A DNA stretch of 64,000 bases from Evansella caseinilytica (GCF_900107275.1 NZ_FNPI01000001.1:310001-374000); one strand, 5' to 3'. Positions 18,263 through 28,547 are shown, counted from the stretch's first letter. Program-made: numbers and translations. Notes: generated by a model not told the origin, from the sequence alone.

Positions 18263-18997
18263 CCAGCCCGCGAATAAAACAGAAGATTTTTTGTGCAGTC
18301 AATAACAGCGTATTTTCGACAAGCGTCAATACTTCTATCATAGCAGATTATTCCATTTGACGAAATAATACAAATGTAGGTTATTTGACAGGTATTTTGT
18401 CTGCTTACTCAGTTATGTTAATGATACAATGAATGAACCGTGCGTAGCGCTAGATTTGTATCCGCGCCAACTTGCCGACCAGCACCAAGTCTATTAAGGT
18501 GCTGGTTCATGTACTGAATGACATATTTTTGTTTGAAATTCAGTGCTTGAGCCACAACTGTAAATGTAGGAACAGGTACGGCCGCATGCGTGAGACCAAT
18601 ATTCTTTCTATCCCTGCAGCGAGGAGAGGATGCGATCAGCACGAGATTAGTTGCTAAAGAGCGAGAGGAGCATCCACTCCACTATTTGACGGCAGCATCG
18701 TTCCATTCGATGGGAATCTCGCACAGCATCGGTAACATTCCTGGTCACAACAACGAGAAAAGTTACGCATTGCAGAGCACATCATATCATCACATCTTGA
18801 AATTTCAGGGAAAGCAGGATACAATCAAAGATAATGGCAGTTACTCCAATATTGCTGTTTGGCGCTTCGAGCATTGAACAGCCGCGCTGCAGTGGTGTGC
18901 GGAGCCGCGCAACATTTAGTTGATGGCGGCGTATCGCGTGTAAACATTGCATTGATTTTTGGAACAGCAGCCATCATTTCTCTCAGGAGGTGAGGAA
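18263..18997. other. Decayed region without an intact gene
   Basis: Only short open frames without ribosome sites are seen. The plus-strand phrase GGVSRVNIALIFGTAAII near 18920-18975 looks like part of a decayed membrane protein but reading is broken on both sides. A 74-codon minus frame at 18418-18642 has no convincing start. Confidence 0.5.
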
Positions 18998-19114
18998 GTG
19001 AACTTATCGATTCGTTTGTACACGCAAATACGAACATTTATTTATTTGTGCTGTGCAATTTTTGGCTTTGATCTGTCAAGGGGACAAGTGTGCCCATTTC
19101 TGGCAAATCAATGA
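18998..19114 (+). CDS. Putative 38-aa leader peptide
   Basis: GTG start preceded by AGGAGGTGA at 4 bases, the best ribosome site in this stretch. The peptide begins MNLSIRLYTQIRTF and ends FLANQ; its TGA overlaps a second ATG (ATGA at 19111). A strong terminator lies 160 bases downstream and an ABC-F gene follows. It may be a regulatory leader peptide, or a relic of a broken gene. No homologue is recognised. Confidence 0.4.
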   Translation: MNLSIRLYTQIRTFIYLCCAIFGFDLSRGQVCPFLANQ

Positions 19115-19274
19115 CTAAAATACGAATGATAAGAACACTAATCACCTGTAATGTTCGGATAACGGCAGATTTTTTACACATGCGGATTAACGAACGATCC
19201 TCCCCGTCGCACTGTTTGGTTGCAGGCAAGGGTCGTCGGCTGTTTCTCCGCGCGTGTGGTCACGAAGAAATGAT

Positions 19275-19310
19275 GTCCTCAGGTAAGCAGTTCTTACTTG
19301 AGGACTTTTT
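19275..19310 (+). terminator. Strong intrinsic terminator upstream of the second ABC-F gene
   Basis: GTCCTCAGGTAAG (19275-19287) pairs with CTTACTTGAGGAC (19293-19305) around a 5-base loop and is followed by five T. No intact gene precedes it, so an attenuator for the downstream gene is possible. Confidence 0.88.
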
Positions 19311-19603
19311 ATTTTGCCATCAGGTTGTTTTCTGAAAGAGTGGTTGAACCATAGGCAAAGCTGCGCTGTCCTTCACGCAATGTGTGACAGTGATAAAAAA
19401 CGCCGACGTTTTGATCCAATTGACTTTGGCTCAAAAAGGCTTGTGCTTTTCAAAAAAACGGACCAGAAGCAACAAAGCTGATGAAAACAGCCTTGGCAAA
19501 AAATCGAGGAGCATCGTGCCTTGCGCCAGTGAAAATGTTTCCTCCTGGTGACCGCCCCTGCTGTTGAACACAACAAAATATCTACAGTCTGGGAGAGATG
19601 ACA

Positions 19604-21583
19604 ATGTTGATACAAGTAAACAATATCGCAAAAATGTACGGTGGAAGCCAAATTTTTCAACATATATCAATGAGCATTTCCGAACGAGAAAAAATTGGAT
19701 TTGTCGGGCCAAACGGCTGCGGTAAAACAACAATATTGAAGCTGCTCGCAGGGATGGAAGAGCCGGATGAAGGAATGATTCACCGGAAAAAAGGAATGAC
19801 GATCGGCTATTTGTCGCAGATTCCGGTATTTGCAACAGGAACAACGGTCGACGATGTGCTTCGTTCCGCGTTTGCCCCGCTGCTGAAAATACACAAGCGG
19901 ATGTCGACGATAGAAAAGGAGCTGGAAACAGTGCGGAGCGAAGCTGAATCAGCGTCGCTTTTGCTTGAATACGGCGATCTTCAGGATGCCTTTACCCGCA
20001 ACGACGGCTACGAACTGGAGGCAAAAATAAACAAGGTGACGGCAGGGTTGAATCTTGAGCTGGCCGCATCGCAGCTTTTTGCTGATTTGAGCGGCGGCGA
20101 GCAAACGAAGGTCATGCTAGGAAAAATGCTGTTGCAGGAACCGGATTTTCTGCTGCTGGATGAACCGACAAATCATCTCGATATTCATGCCGTGGAGTGG
20201 CTGGAACAATATTTGCAAGAGTATGCAGGAACATTTCTTGTTGTTTCCCATGACCGCTATTTTTTAGATGAGGTGGCGGAAAAAATCTATCACCTCGAAG
20301 ATGGAGAATGCCATGTGTATCACGGCAATTACACTTTTTTTGTCAAGGAAAGAGAAGGGAAGCTTCTGAAGGAATTTCAGGATTATCAGGAGCAGCAGAA
20401 GAAAATCAAGAAGATGAAAGAGGCGATTAAGCGGCTGAGAGAGTGGGCCAACCGCGCTAATCCCCCAAATGAAGGGCTGCACAAGCGGGCGCGCAACATG
20501 GAGCGGGCGCTTGAACGGATGGAAAAGCTGAAGCGGCCGGTACTGGAGCGGAGCAGAATGGGACTGACGTTCGACGCAGCCGAACGAAGCGGAACCGATG
20601 TTGTCCGACTTGCCGGTGTGAGCAAGCAGTTTGAGGACGGACGTCTGCTGTTAAGAAACATTGATTTTCATCTGCGTTGGAATGAGAAAGCAGCCATTGT
20701 CGGAGACAACGGGACAGGCAAGTCGACGCTGTTAAACATCATCCTTGGGGAAGAAAATGTTACGGAAGGAGAAATAACAACGGGATCACAGCTTAAAGTC
20801 GGCTATTTGTCGCAAAAAACCGCCTTTGCTGATAAGAGCTTGAGTGTGCTGGCGGCGTTCCGCAATGAAATTCCTGTCACGGAAGGCAGAGCGAGGCATA
20901 TTCTTGCCAAGTTCATGTTTTATGGCGCGTCGGTGTTCCGCTGCGTGTCCAACTTAAGCGGCGGGGAGCAGATGCGCCTGCAACTCGCGATTCTCATGCA
21001 TAAGGACGTCAACTTTCTCGTTCTTGACGAGCCGACAAATCATTTGGACATCGATTCCCGTGAAGTGCTGGAGGAAGCGCTGGAACAATTTAACGGAACG
21101 CTGCTCGCCGTCTCCCATGACCGCTACTTTCTAAATAAATTGTTTACGAAAACGCATTGGATTTGGAAGAAGCAGCTTTATGATTATCCTGGTAATTACA
21201 GTTGGGCGCGGGGGAAGCACGAACAACTAACGGCGAAACAATGCGGACAGGCGGAAGTGTTGAGACAGCCACTGGTACAGAACAGGAATGGAAATGAAAC
21301 AGCATTTTCAACGCCCGGTTCAGACTCCGGTAAAGACACGAATAAAAGCATAATGAAAAATAATATTTCTTTCATTGAAAAAGAAATCGAGCAATTGGAA
21401 GCGACTATTGCCGAGCTGGAAAAAACGCTTGCTGCTCTTACGGAAAAAGGCCACAAAGCAGCTGATGACTGGAGCGTCATTGCAGAACGAACAAAGGAAT
21501 TGTCCAGCAAAGAAAGACAGCTTGTGGCGCTCTATCGGCAATGGGAAGAAAGCATTCCCTCAAGCGGACCGTTTCCGTCTTGA
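19604..21583 (+). CDS. ABC-F ATPase (second paralogue)
   Basis: 659-aa ABC-F protein with two ATPase domains and no membrane segment. Visible: Walker A GPNGCGKTT and GDNGTGKST, signatures LSGGEQTKVMLGK and LSGGEQMRLQLA, Walker B LLLDEPTNHLD and LVLDEPTNHLD, a basic interdomain linker (about 250-310), and a C-terminal coiled coil (EKEIEQLEATIAELEKTL). The start at 19604 has GGGAGAG at 6-7 bases; an ATG at 19598 overlaps that site. A terminator lies about 295 bases upstream. It may be a resistance-type ribosome protector, but the subfamily is unassigned. Confidence 0.87.
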   Translation: MLIQVNNIAKMYGGSQIFQHISMSISEREKIGFVGPNGCGKTTILKLLAGMEEPDEGMIHRKKGMTIGYLSQIPVFATGTTVDDVLRSAFAPLLKIHKRMSTIEKELETVRSEAESASLLLEYGDLQDAFTRNDGYELEAKINKVTAGLNLELAASQLFADLSGGEQTKVMLGKMLLQEPDFLLLDEPTNHLDIHAVEWLEQYLQEYAGTFLVVSHDRYFLDEVAEKIYHLEDGECHVYHGNYTFFVKEREGKLLKEFQDYQEQQKKIKKMKEAIKRLREWANRANPPNEGLHKRARNMERALERMEKLKRPVLERSRMGLTFDAAERSGTDVVRLAGVSKQFEDGRLLLRNIDFHLRWNEKAAIVGDNGTGKSTLLNIILGEENVTEGEITTGSQLKVGYLSQKTAFADKSLSVLAAFRNEIPVTEGRARHILAKFMFYGASVFRCVSNLSGGEQMRLQLAILMHKDVNFLVLDEPTNHLDIDSREVLEEALEQFNGTLLAVSHDRYFLNKLFTKTHWIWKKQLYDYPGNYSWARGKHEQLTAKQCGQAEVLRQPLVQNRNGNETAFSTPGSDSGKDTNKSIMKNNISFIEKEIEQLEATIAELEKTLAALTEKGHKAADDWSVIAERTKELSSKERQLVALYRQWEESIPSSGPFPS

Positions 21584-21769
21584 GAAGGCGGGGAGCTGCC
21601 TTGTTATGAAAAGCTGGTCAAGCTAGCACCACATTTCGCCGATGCGGACGCTTTCCTTAAATGCATCATTCGCAGTGTAGAAAATACTGGATTGCAACGT
21701 TTTATCTTAAAGCGCGTGTGCAAAAAGATGAAAAACGATCTTGCTGAACATACATTTAAAAGGAACTAG
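21584..21769 (+). other. In-frame open stretch after the ABC-F stop
   Basis: The frame stays open for 61 codons after the TGA, reading KLVKLAPHFADADAFLKC and on to LAEHTFKRN before TAG. Composition is protein-like but there is no start or ribosome site. Perhaps a gene remnant or a former extension. From 21770 to about 22040 nothing further is seen. Confidence 0.35.
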
Positions 21770-22169
21770 CGGTTGGCTGCCTGGCCATGAAAGGATTGCT
21801 GAGCCGCACGAGATCGGTTCAAGTGTTTGCAATTGGCAAAGGAAGAGCAACAACTAAATGCGAAAGCAGCTGAAAAAGAAAGGAGTCTTGATGAGGCAAA
21901 GCATTTTGTCTCGCAAGCTCTTTTTTTCACGCCTGAACGTGGGAAGTGACTTCTGTTGCCGACAGTTTCAAAAAGAAATGTTATTCTGATAAGTTGCAAT
22001 AATATAAAGAAAATTGAAATTTTTCCGACTATTACAGCTAATAATTTTGTATAATATAGATATCCATGATGAAGAGAGGAGGTGTCGTTCGTCTGGGCTT
22101 TGTCCGGCAGGGCAGCGTTTATCCCATTTCAGTTAAGAAAAAAATAGATTTGGAACAAAGGAGGATGGC

Positions 22170-23924
22170 ATGAGAGACGCAATTGAATGGATGGTTGGCG
22201 GTCAGCAAGGAGAAGGTGTCGATTCCACCGGAGAGTTATTTGCAAAAACGCTTGTGCGCTACGGTCTGTCAGTATCAACGTACAAGCAGTTCATGTCGCG
22301 GATTAAAGGCGGACACACGAATTATAAGATTAAAGCGACAAAGGACAGAAACTATTATGCCGGAGACGGCATCGATATTTTGCTGTGCCTCGATAAAGAA
22401 ACGTATCACGTCAATGAAGAAGCATTGAACGAGGCCGCCGTTGTGATTCAGGATGGTAAAGAGCTGATAGTGGAGAACTGTACGACAACTTTTGGCATCG
22501 CTTACACGAAATTCACACTGCCGCTAAAGAAAATCGCAACCGAAATAGGCAACCCGCTGGCAAAAAACATGATTTCCCTTGGCATTGCCGCCGGGCTGCT
22601 GGAGCTTCCTGATGACCAGTTTCACAGCTTCATCGCCGACATTTTTCAGAAGAAGGGTGCCGAAGTCATTGACTCCAATAAACGGGCGTTTTCGAAGGGG
22701 GTGGCGTTGACGAAGGAGTATCTGCAGGCACAGATTGATCCCCTGAGCTTGCCGGCGGCTTCCAGCCAGCTGTTTATTTCAGGAAATGAAGCGACGGGCT
22801 TCGGAAGCTTAATGGCCGGCGTCCGCTTTTTGAGCGCTTACCCGATTACACCGGCGAGCGAGATTATGGAATGGCTTTCGAAAGAGCTCCCGAAAGTGGG
22901 GGGGACGGTGATGCAGGTAGAAGATGAAATTGCCGGCATCTGCTTTGCCATTGGTGCAAGCTACAGCGGTGCCAGGGCGATGACCTCCACATCGGGACCG
23001 GGCTTGAGCCTGAAGACGGAAGCGCTCGGACTTGCCGGGATGAGCGAGGTGCCGATTGTAATAGTCAACTCCCAGCGCGGCGGACCATCTACCGGACTCC
23101 CAACAAAGCATGAGCAAAGCGATTTGAATCAAATGATTTTTGGGACCCACGGGGAAATACCGCGAATCGTGCTGTCGCCGGCAACGATTGAAGATGCGTT
23201 TTATCTTGCGGCGGAAAGCTTCAATTTAGCTGAAATTTGTCAATGCCCGGTGATTGTCGCGCTGGATTTAGGATTATCGATGAATAAAATGACGGTTCCG
23301 GCGTTTGATACGGACCGGGTAGTGATTGACCGTGGAAAGCTGTTGACTGCGGAGGAAGCGAAAGCATACAACGAGACACATTTTAAACGCTACCGCTTCA
23401 CAGGCGACGGGATTTCTCCGCGCCCGCTGCCGGGAATGCCACATGCGGTTCATACAACGAGTTCAAACGAGCATGACGAAAACGGTTATATTTCGGAAGA
23501 GCCGCAGAACCGGACAAAAATGATGAGAAAACGCTTGGAAAAAACACGCGGTGCGACAATACAGGAGCCATTGAAGCTACAGGAGTCGGGGACGAAAAAC
23601 GATCTCCTTCTTGTGGGGATGGGATCGACGTACGGCATCATTAAAGAAGCTGTTGAGGAACTGAACAAAGAAGGAGCCATAACCGCTTCGCACCTTCATA
23701 TTCAGCAGCTGTACCCGCTGCCCGTTGCTGAACTGCAGCAAATCATTCAGGAAAGAGAAGTTGTTACGGTAGAAAATAATTATCAGGGACAACTGCTGCA
23801 ATTGTTGAAGCTGCACATGCCGATTCATGGGCAGGCGAAAGCGGTCACACAATATGACGGCAACCCGTTCACGGTGCGCGCCATCGTCAGACAAGTAAAG
23901 GAGCTGATTTCATGGCAACATTAA
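22170..23924 (+). CDS. korA: 2-oxoacid:ferredoxin oxidoreductase, alpha subunit (gamma-alpha fusion)
   Basis: 584-aa subunit of a CoA-dependent 2-oxoacid:ferredoxin oxidoreductase, probably 2-oxoglutarate. The N-terminal gamma domain (about 1-185) starts WMVGGQQGEGVDSTGELFA; the alpha/pyrimidine domain follows with FLSAYPITPASEIMEWL, TSTSGPGLSLKTEALGLA and SQRGGPSTGLPTKHEQSDL. AGGAGG lies 5 bases before the ATG. It overlaps korB by 13 bases. This two-subunit form lacks an own ferredoxin subunit and needs a separate carrier. It offers a reversible alternative to 2-oxoglutarate dehydrogenase and fits low-oxygen life. Pyruvate specificity cannot be excluded. Confidence 0.9.
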   Translation: MRDAIEWMVGGQQGEGVDSTGELFAKTLVRYGLSVSTYKQFMSRIKGGHTNYKIKATKDRNYYAGDGIDILLCLDKETYHVNEEALNEAAVVIQDGKELIVENCTTTFGIAYTKFTLPLKKIATEIGNPLAKNMISLGIAAGLLELPDDQFHSFIADIFQKKGAEVIDSNKRAFSKGVALTKEYLQAQIDPLSLPAASSQLFISGNEATGFGSLMAGVRFLSAYPITPASEIMEWLSKELPKVGGTVMQVEDEIAGICFAIGASYSGARAMTSTSGPGLSLKTEALGLAGMSEVPIVIVNSQRGGPSTGLPTKHEQSDLNQMIFGTHGEIPRIVLSPATIEDAFYLAAESFNLAEICQCPVIVALDLGLSMNKMTVPAFDTDRVVIDRGKLLTAEEAKAYNETHFKRYRFTGDGISPRPLPGMPHAVHTTSSNEHDENGYISEEPQNRTKMMRKRLEKTRGATIQEPLKLQESGTKNDLLLVGMGSTYGIIKEAVEELNKEGAITASHLHIQQLYPLPVAELQQIIQEREVVTVENNYQGQLLQLLKLHMPIHGQAKAVTQYDGNPFTVRAIVRQVKELISWQH

Positions 23925-24757
23925 AGGATTTGCGCGGCGATCAGCCGACCTGGTGTCCCGGCTGTGGGCATTTCAGTATCATGGCGGGGATACAGAAGGC
24001 GATTATCCAGCTTGGATATGATCCCCATGAAGTCGCGATCATTTCCGGCATCGGCTGCTCGGGAAAGGTGTCGGAATATGTCCGGACAAACGGTTTTCAT
24101 ACGATTCACGGCAGGTCGCTGCCGGTTGCCCAAGGAGTAAAAATGGGCAATCCCGCCTTGAAAGTGATTGCTTCCGGAGGAGATGGAGACGGGTATGGAA
24201 TCGGAGTCGGTCACTTTGTACACGCTTCCAGACGAAACATTGATATGACTTACATTGTCATGGATAACAACATTTACGGCCTGACAAAGGGTCAGACGTC
24301 TCCGAGAAGTGATCACGGCTTCGTCACGACAACAACGAAGGACGGCAATAAGGAATATCCGGTCGATCCAATCGCCACGTCGGTGGCAAACGGGGCGACT
24401 TTTGTAGCCCAGGGTTTTGCCGGGGACATTAAGCAAATGACGGAGATTATCCGGCGGGCGATAGAACATAGCGGATTCAGTCACGTCAACATTTACAGTC
24501 CGTGCGTCACTTTTAATAAAGTCAATACTTATGATTTTTATAAAGAGCGGTTAACGCCAATTGCCGCTCCTTTCGACGACCGTGACAAAGCATTGGCTAC
24601 AATCAGGGAGTACGATGGTTTGGTTACCGGTGTCATTTATGAAGAAAAGCGGGACGATTTTCAACGGAAATTAAACGTTGATTTTGACATGCAATCATGC
24701 GTTTCCGGAACGATGGATGACGACCTGTTTCGCAAGATCGAAAAACAGTTCCAGTGA
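23912..24757 (+). CDS. korB: 2-oxoacid:ferredoxin oxidoreductase, beta subunit
   Basis: 281-aa thiamine-diphosphate-binding beta subunit. Visible: WCPGCGHFSI, GIGCSGK, HGRSLPVAQG, GGDGDGYGIG (TPP/Mg loop) and MDNNIYGLTKGQTSPRS. Cys in WCPGCGH and GIGCSGK are the expected [4Fe-4S] ligands. It overlaps korA, so the pair is made together. Its cofactor ties it to the thiamine operons of the same window. Confidence 0.92.
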   Translation: MATLKDLRGDQPTWCPGCGHFSIMAGIQKAIIQLGYDPHEVAIISGIGCSGKVSEYVRTNGFHTIHGRSLPVAQGVKMGNPALKVIASGGDGDGYGIGVGHFVHASRRNIDMTYIVMDNNIYGLTKGQTSPRSDHGFVTTTTKDGNKEYPVDPIATSVANGATFVAQGFAGDIKQMTEIIRRAIEHSGFSHVNIYSPCVTFNKVNTYDFYKERLTPIAAPFDDRDKALATIREYDGLVTGVIYEEKRDDFQRKLNVDFDMQSCVSGTMDDDLFRKIEKQFQ

Positions 24758-24782
24758 CCTGTTAAGAATCTTCGTTGAAAAA

Positions 24783-24822
24783 AACAGCCTCTTTCCCCTT
24801 ATCGGGTGAAGAGGTTTACTGT
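24783..24822 (+). terminator. Terminator after korB
   Basis: ACAGCCTCTTTCCCC pairs imperfectly with GGGTGAAGAGGTTTACTGT; the T-tract is weak. Confidence 0.55.
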
Positions 24823-24958
24823 ATTTTGCTCAGCAATGAACTTTCTGGAAAAAATCTGTTTCATATTTTTTCTCTATCTGTATCATAATTCATAAAAGCG
24901 TCACAATTGGATGTTGTTTTGTCATTTTTTCTCCTTTATACTGAAAGTAAGATTTCAA

Positions 24959-24974
24959 TGTGAATTATTTCACA
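24959..24974 (+). promoter_or_regulatory. Rex/FNR-like operator upstream of pflB
   Basis: TGTGAATTATTTCACA is a perfect palindrome. It fits the FNR/CRP pattern TGTGA-N6-TCACA and, with flanks, the Rex pattern TTGTGAA-N4-TTCACAA except for one base. A weaker TGTGAGATAATTAACA lies at 25063-25078. Either redox or oxygen control is expected for pyruvate formate-lyase. Confidence 0.72.
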
Positions 24975-25153
24975 AGATAACTTGACATTATTGGGGAGCT
25001 TGTCATGTTCATAAAATGTACAAAAATTGATCATGATTTCTCTACATTTTTGCAGAAAATCGTGTGAGATAATTAACATGCGCAGATTAAACAAGTTATC
25101 AATAGTTGAAATAGTTTGAAAGTCATTATGTGCAATAAAACGGAGGGATAAAC

Positions 25154-27379
25154 ATGAAGGCATGGGGAAACTTTACTGAAGGAAATTGGCAGAAAGATAT
25201 CGATGTCAGAGATTTTATTCAAAAAAACTATCGTCCTTACGAAGGGGATGAAAGCTTTTTAGAAGGAGCCACCGAGGTAACGAACGAGCTTTGGGAGCAG
25301 GTGATGCAGCTGTCGAAGGAAGAACGTGAAAGAGGCGGCGTATACGATTTGGATACGAAAATCGTATCAACGATCACTTCTCATGGCGCCGGCTACCTTG
25401 ACAAGGCAAAGGAAAAAGTCGTTGGCGTTCAGACAGACAAGCCGTTTAAGCGCTCTTTGCAGCCTTTCGGCGGCATCCGTATGGCGAAAGGCGCCCTTGA
25501 ATCATACGGCTATCAATTGGATAAAGAAGTGGAAAGAATTTTTACCGATTACCGCAAAACACATAACCAAGGTGTTTTTGATGCATATACTCCGGAAATG
25601 ATGCTGGCAAGAAAAGTTGGAATTATCACCGGGCTTCCGGATGCTTATGGAAGAGGGCGTATCATCGGGGATTACCGTCGCGTTGCCCTTTACGGTGTCG
25701 ACCGGCTGATCGAAGGGAAAAAACAAGAGCTGGCGAGCCTTTCCGGCAGCATGTTGGAAGACAACATCCGCCTGCGGGAGGAAATTTCCGAACAAATCCG
25801 TGCCTTACAGGAGCTGAAGCAACTGGGTGAAATTTACGGATTTGATATTTCCCAGCCTGCAACCAACGCTGTGGAAGCATTCCAATGGTTATACCTCGGA
25901 TATCTCGCGGCAATTAAGGAACAAAACGGCGCTGCAATGAGTTTAGGACGGGTTTCTACCTTCCTCGACATTTATATCGAAAGAGATTTGGCGAACGGAA
26001 CGCTTTCTGAGCAAGATGCGCAAGAGCTTGTCGATCATTTTGTTATGAAATTGCGGTTAGTGAAATTTGCCCGTACGCCTGAATATAATGAACTGTTCAG
26101 CGGCGACCCGACATGGGTAACGGAATCCATCGGCGGTGTAGGACTTGACGGCAGACCGCTTGTAACGAAAAACTCATACCGCTTCCTGCACACGTTGAAA
26201 AATCTCGGCCCTGCTCCTGAACCGAACTTGACCGTGCTGTGGTCAACAGAGCTTCCGGAAGCATTTAAGAACTATTGCTCAAGAATGTCGATTGAAACGA
26301 GCTCCATCCAGTATGAAAACGACGATATCATGCGTCCGGAATACGGCGATGACTACGGAATTGCTTGCTGCGTATCCGCGATGACAATCGGCAAGCAAAT
26401 GCAATTCTTCGGCGCAAGGGCGAACCTGGCAAAAGCATTGTTGTACGCAATCAACGGCGGTGTCGATGAGAAAGCAAAAGTGAAGGTGGCACCTGGAATT
26501 GAACCGATTACTTCGGAATATCTTGATTACGACGAAGTAGTGAAAAATTTTGATGCCGTTCTGGAATGGCTGGCAGAGCTTTATATCAACACGTTGAATA
26601 TCATTCACTACATGCACGACAAATACAGCTATGAAAGAATCGAAATGGCGCTTCACGACAAGGACATTCGTCGTACAATGGCAACCGGTATTGCCGGACT
26701 TTCCGTTGCTGCTGACTCCTTGAGCGCGATAAAGCATACAAAAGTAAAAGTTATTCGCGACGAAAACGGCCTGGCTGTTGATTATGAACTGGAAGGGGAG
26801 TACCCGCAATACGGCAACGATGATGATCGTGTGGACCAAATTGCGAAGGAACTGGTCATTAAATTTTCCAACATGCTGAAGAAGCATCAGACATATCGTA
26901 ATTCGGAGACAACGATGTCGATTTTGACAATCACATCCAATGTCGTGTATGGTAAGAAAACAGGAAACACGCCGGATGGACGACGAGACGGGGAGCCGTT
27001 CTCTCCAGGGGCAAACCCGCTGCACGGTCGTGATAAAAAAGGTGCTTTGGCATCCTTGAACTCTGTTGCAAAAATGCCGTATGAGTATTCTCTGGACGGA
27101 ATTTCCAACACTTTCTCTATTGTACCTAAGGCATTGGGAAGAGAAGCAGCGGATCAGAAAGTCAATTTAGCTGCCATCCTTGACGGGTATATGGAAAAAG
27201 AAGGACACCATTTGAATATCAACGTGTTCGACCGTTCGACATTGCTTGATGCCATGGAGCATCCGGAAGAATACCCACAATTAACAATTCGTGTATCCGG
27301 CTACGCGGTGAACTTCATTAAATTGACGCGCGAACAGCAAATTGATGTCATCAACCGCACATTCCATGAAACAATGTAA
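25154..27379 (+). CDS. pflB: Formate acetyltransferase (pyruvate formate-lyase)
   Basis: Glycyl-radical enzyme of 741 aa converting pyruvate and CoA to acetyl-CoA and formate under anoxia. The catalytic Cys-Cys is visible in GIACCVSAM near residue 410 and the radical glycine in RVSGYAVNF near 715. GGAGGGATAAAC precedes the ATG. The activase gene follows after 420 bases of repeats and terminators, so the two may not always be co-transcribed. A Rex/FNR-like palindrome lies 180 bases upstream. Intact, full length. Confidence 0.97.
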   Translation: MKAWGNFTEGNWQKDIDVRDFIQKNYRPYEGDESFLEGATEVTNELWEQVMQLSKEERERGGVYDLDTKIVSTITSHGAGYLDKAKEKVVGVQTDKPFKRSLQPFGGIRMAKGALESYGYQLDKEVERIFTDYRKTHNQGVFDAYTPEMMLARKVGIITGLPDAYGRGRIIGDYRRVALYGVDRLIEGKKQELASLSGSMLEDNIRLREEISEQIRALQELKQLGEIYGFDISQPATNAVEAFQWLYLGYLAAIKEQNGAAMSLGRVSTFLDIYIERDLANGTLSEQDAQELVDHFVMKLRLVKFARTPEYNELFSGDPTWVTESIGGVGLDGRPLVTKNSYRFLHTLKNLGPAPEPNLTVLWSTELPEAFKNYCSRMSIETSSIQYENDDIMRPEYGDDYGIACCVSAMTIGKQMQFFGARANLAKALLYAINGGVDEKAKVKVAPGIEPITSEYLDYDEVVKNFDAVLEWLAELYINTLNIIHYMHDKYSYERIEMALHDKDIRRTMATGIAGLSVAADSLSAIKHTKVKVIRDENGLAVDYELEGEYPQYGNDDDRVDQIAKELVIKFSNMLKKHQTYRNSETTMSILTITSNVVYGKKTGNTPDGRRDGEPFSPGANPLHGRDKKGALASLNSVAKMPYEYSLDGISNTFSIVPKALGREAADQKVNLAAILDGYMEKEGHHLNINVFDRSTLLDAMEHPEEYPQLTIRVSGYAVNFIKLTREQQIDVINRTFHETM

Positions 27380-27467
27380 TGAATGAGATCAAGCGAGCAT
27401 CGCGTAAACACAGTCAGCTAAGAGAGAAAGGGCTATGTCAAAAGCCAAAACGATAGAAAAAAATATC

Positions 27468-27560
27468 AGGGCAACGGCTCCGCTCGCTGCACGCCCGATA
27501 GGAAAAAACCACTCCTATCGGGCTTTTGAAAAGATGCAGCGGCTTCGCTCCTTGCTTCGG
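27468..27560 (-). repeat. Degenerate family A element after pflB
   Basis: GGCAACGGCTCCGCTCG, AAAAACCACTC and GAAAAGATGCAGCGGCT align in order with the element at 40171-40397. Its inner hairpin GCCCGATAGGA (27493-27503) with TCCTATCGGGC (27513-27523) is followed by TTTT and would work as a terminator. Confidence 0.6.
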
Positions 27561-27606
27561 GGGTGTCTCAAAAGGGAAAAAACCCCCTTTTGAGACACCC
27601 CCTTTT
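27558..27606. terminator. GGTGTCTCAAAAGG-type hairpin terminator
   Basis: GGGGGTGTCTCAAAAGGG pairs with CCCTTTTGAGACACCCCC and is followed by CCTTTT. The same motif recurs at 61666-61709 and 63958-63991. Confidence 0.8.
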
Positions 27607-27800
27607 CTGTTAGGCAGGCGTTAGTATGCGCTACCATTTCCCGATACACCGGCAGGAATACCTGTGGGAAAAGGTGGAGGCTAGCCCCTTTAAAAAAGTG
27701 GGGAAACTGTTTGTGATCCACCGAAACATCCGGTAACTTTTCTCAGAAACAACCAGTGGCTTTGACCATGAAGATATGCTTGCAAAAGGGGGGCTTCCGA

Positions 27801-28538
27801 ATGGAAGGCAGAATTCATTCAGTAGAAACATCAGGGATGGTAGACGGTCCGGGAATCCGTTATGTTATTTTCACACAAGGCTGTTTGCTGCGCTGTCAAT
27901 ATTGCCACAACCCGGATACTTGGGACCGCAATAAAGGAAAAACGGTGACGGTAGAGTCATTGATCGAGGACATCAAGAAGTATATTCCATACATGAAACG
28001 CTCGAACGGTGGGGTGACTGTGAGCGGCGGCGAGCCATTGCTTCAACTTGACTTTTTAACGGAACTGTTTAAGGAATGCAAAAAGCTTGGCATCCATACT
28101 ACCATTGACAGCTCTGGCGGCTGTTATTCCACTGGCGCTCATTTTCAGGAAAAATTAACAACGCTGCTGGAATATACCGACTTGATTATGCTGGATCTCA
28201 AACACATTGATGACAGCAGCCATCGTGCGCTGGCCGGTGTTTCCAACAAGCATATTTTGGAGTTTGCAAAACAGCTTTCCAATGAAGGGGTTCCGGTCTG
28301 GATTCGCCACGTGCTTGTGCCTGGAAAAACAGATGCTGAAGAAGCTTTGCAAAAACTGGCGTCATTTATTTCCACATTGGATAACGTGAAAAAAGTGGAA
28401 GTTCTCCCGTATCATAAAATGGGTGTTTATAAATGGAACGAACTAGGGATGCCATATCCGTTGGAGGGAGTCGAACCGCCAGCGGAGGAAACAGTAGCAA
28501 GAGCGAAAGAAATTTTAGGCGTCGATCAATATTGCTAG
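27801..28538 (+). CDS. pflA: Pyruvate formate-lyase activating enzyme
   Basis: Radical-SAM activase of 245 aa that installs the glycyl radical on PflB. The CX3CX2C cluster is at Cys28, Cys32 and Cys35 (GCLLRCQYC); SGGEPLLQ and the C-terminal VLPYHKMGVYKW are typical. Start at 27801 has AAGGGGGG 9 bases upstream; an in-frame TTG at 27756 is less likely. A terminator follows directly. Confidence 0.95.
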   Translation: MEGRIHSVETSGMVDGPGIRYVIFTQGCLLRCQYCHNPDTWDRNKGKTVTVESLIEDIKKYIPYMKRSNGGVTVSGGEPLLQLDFLTELFKECKKLGIHTTIDSSGGCYSTGAHFQEKLTTLLEYTDLIMLDLKHIDDSSHRALAGVSNKHILEFAKQLSNEGVPVWIRHVLVPGKTDAEEALQKLASFISTLDNVKKVEVLPYHKMGVYKWNELGMPYPLEGVEPPAEETVARAKEILGVDQYC

Positions 28539-28547
28539 ATGAGAGTA

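Noticed and set aside
19090-19335. An 81-codon gene
   Set aside because: It runs through a strong intrinsic terminator and lacks a ribosome site at its first codon; at most the ATGA-coupled start at 19111 matters for regulation.
22066-22173. 35-aa leader peptide overlapping korA (starts MMKRGGVVRLGF, ends TGA within the korA ATGA)
   Set aside because: No ribosome site precedes it, and no terminator or stem follows that it could control; overlap with the korA start may be chance.
27626-27736. 36-aa frame between pflB and pflA (starts MRYHFPIHRQEY)
   Set aside because: No ribosome site and no recognisable family; lies among repeats and terminators.
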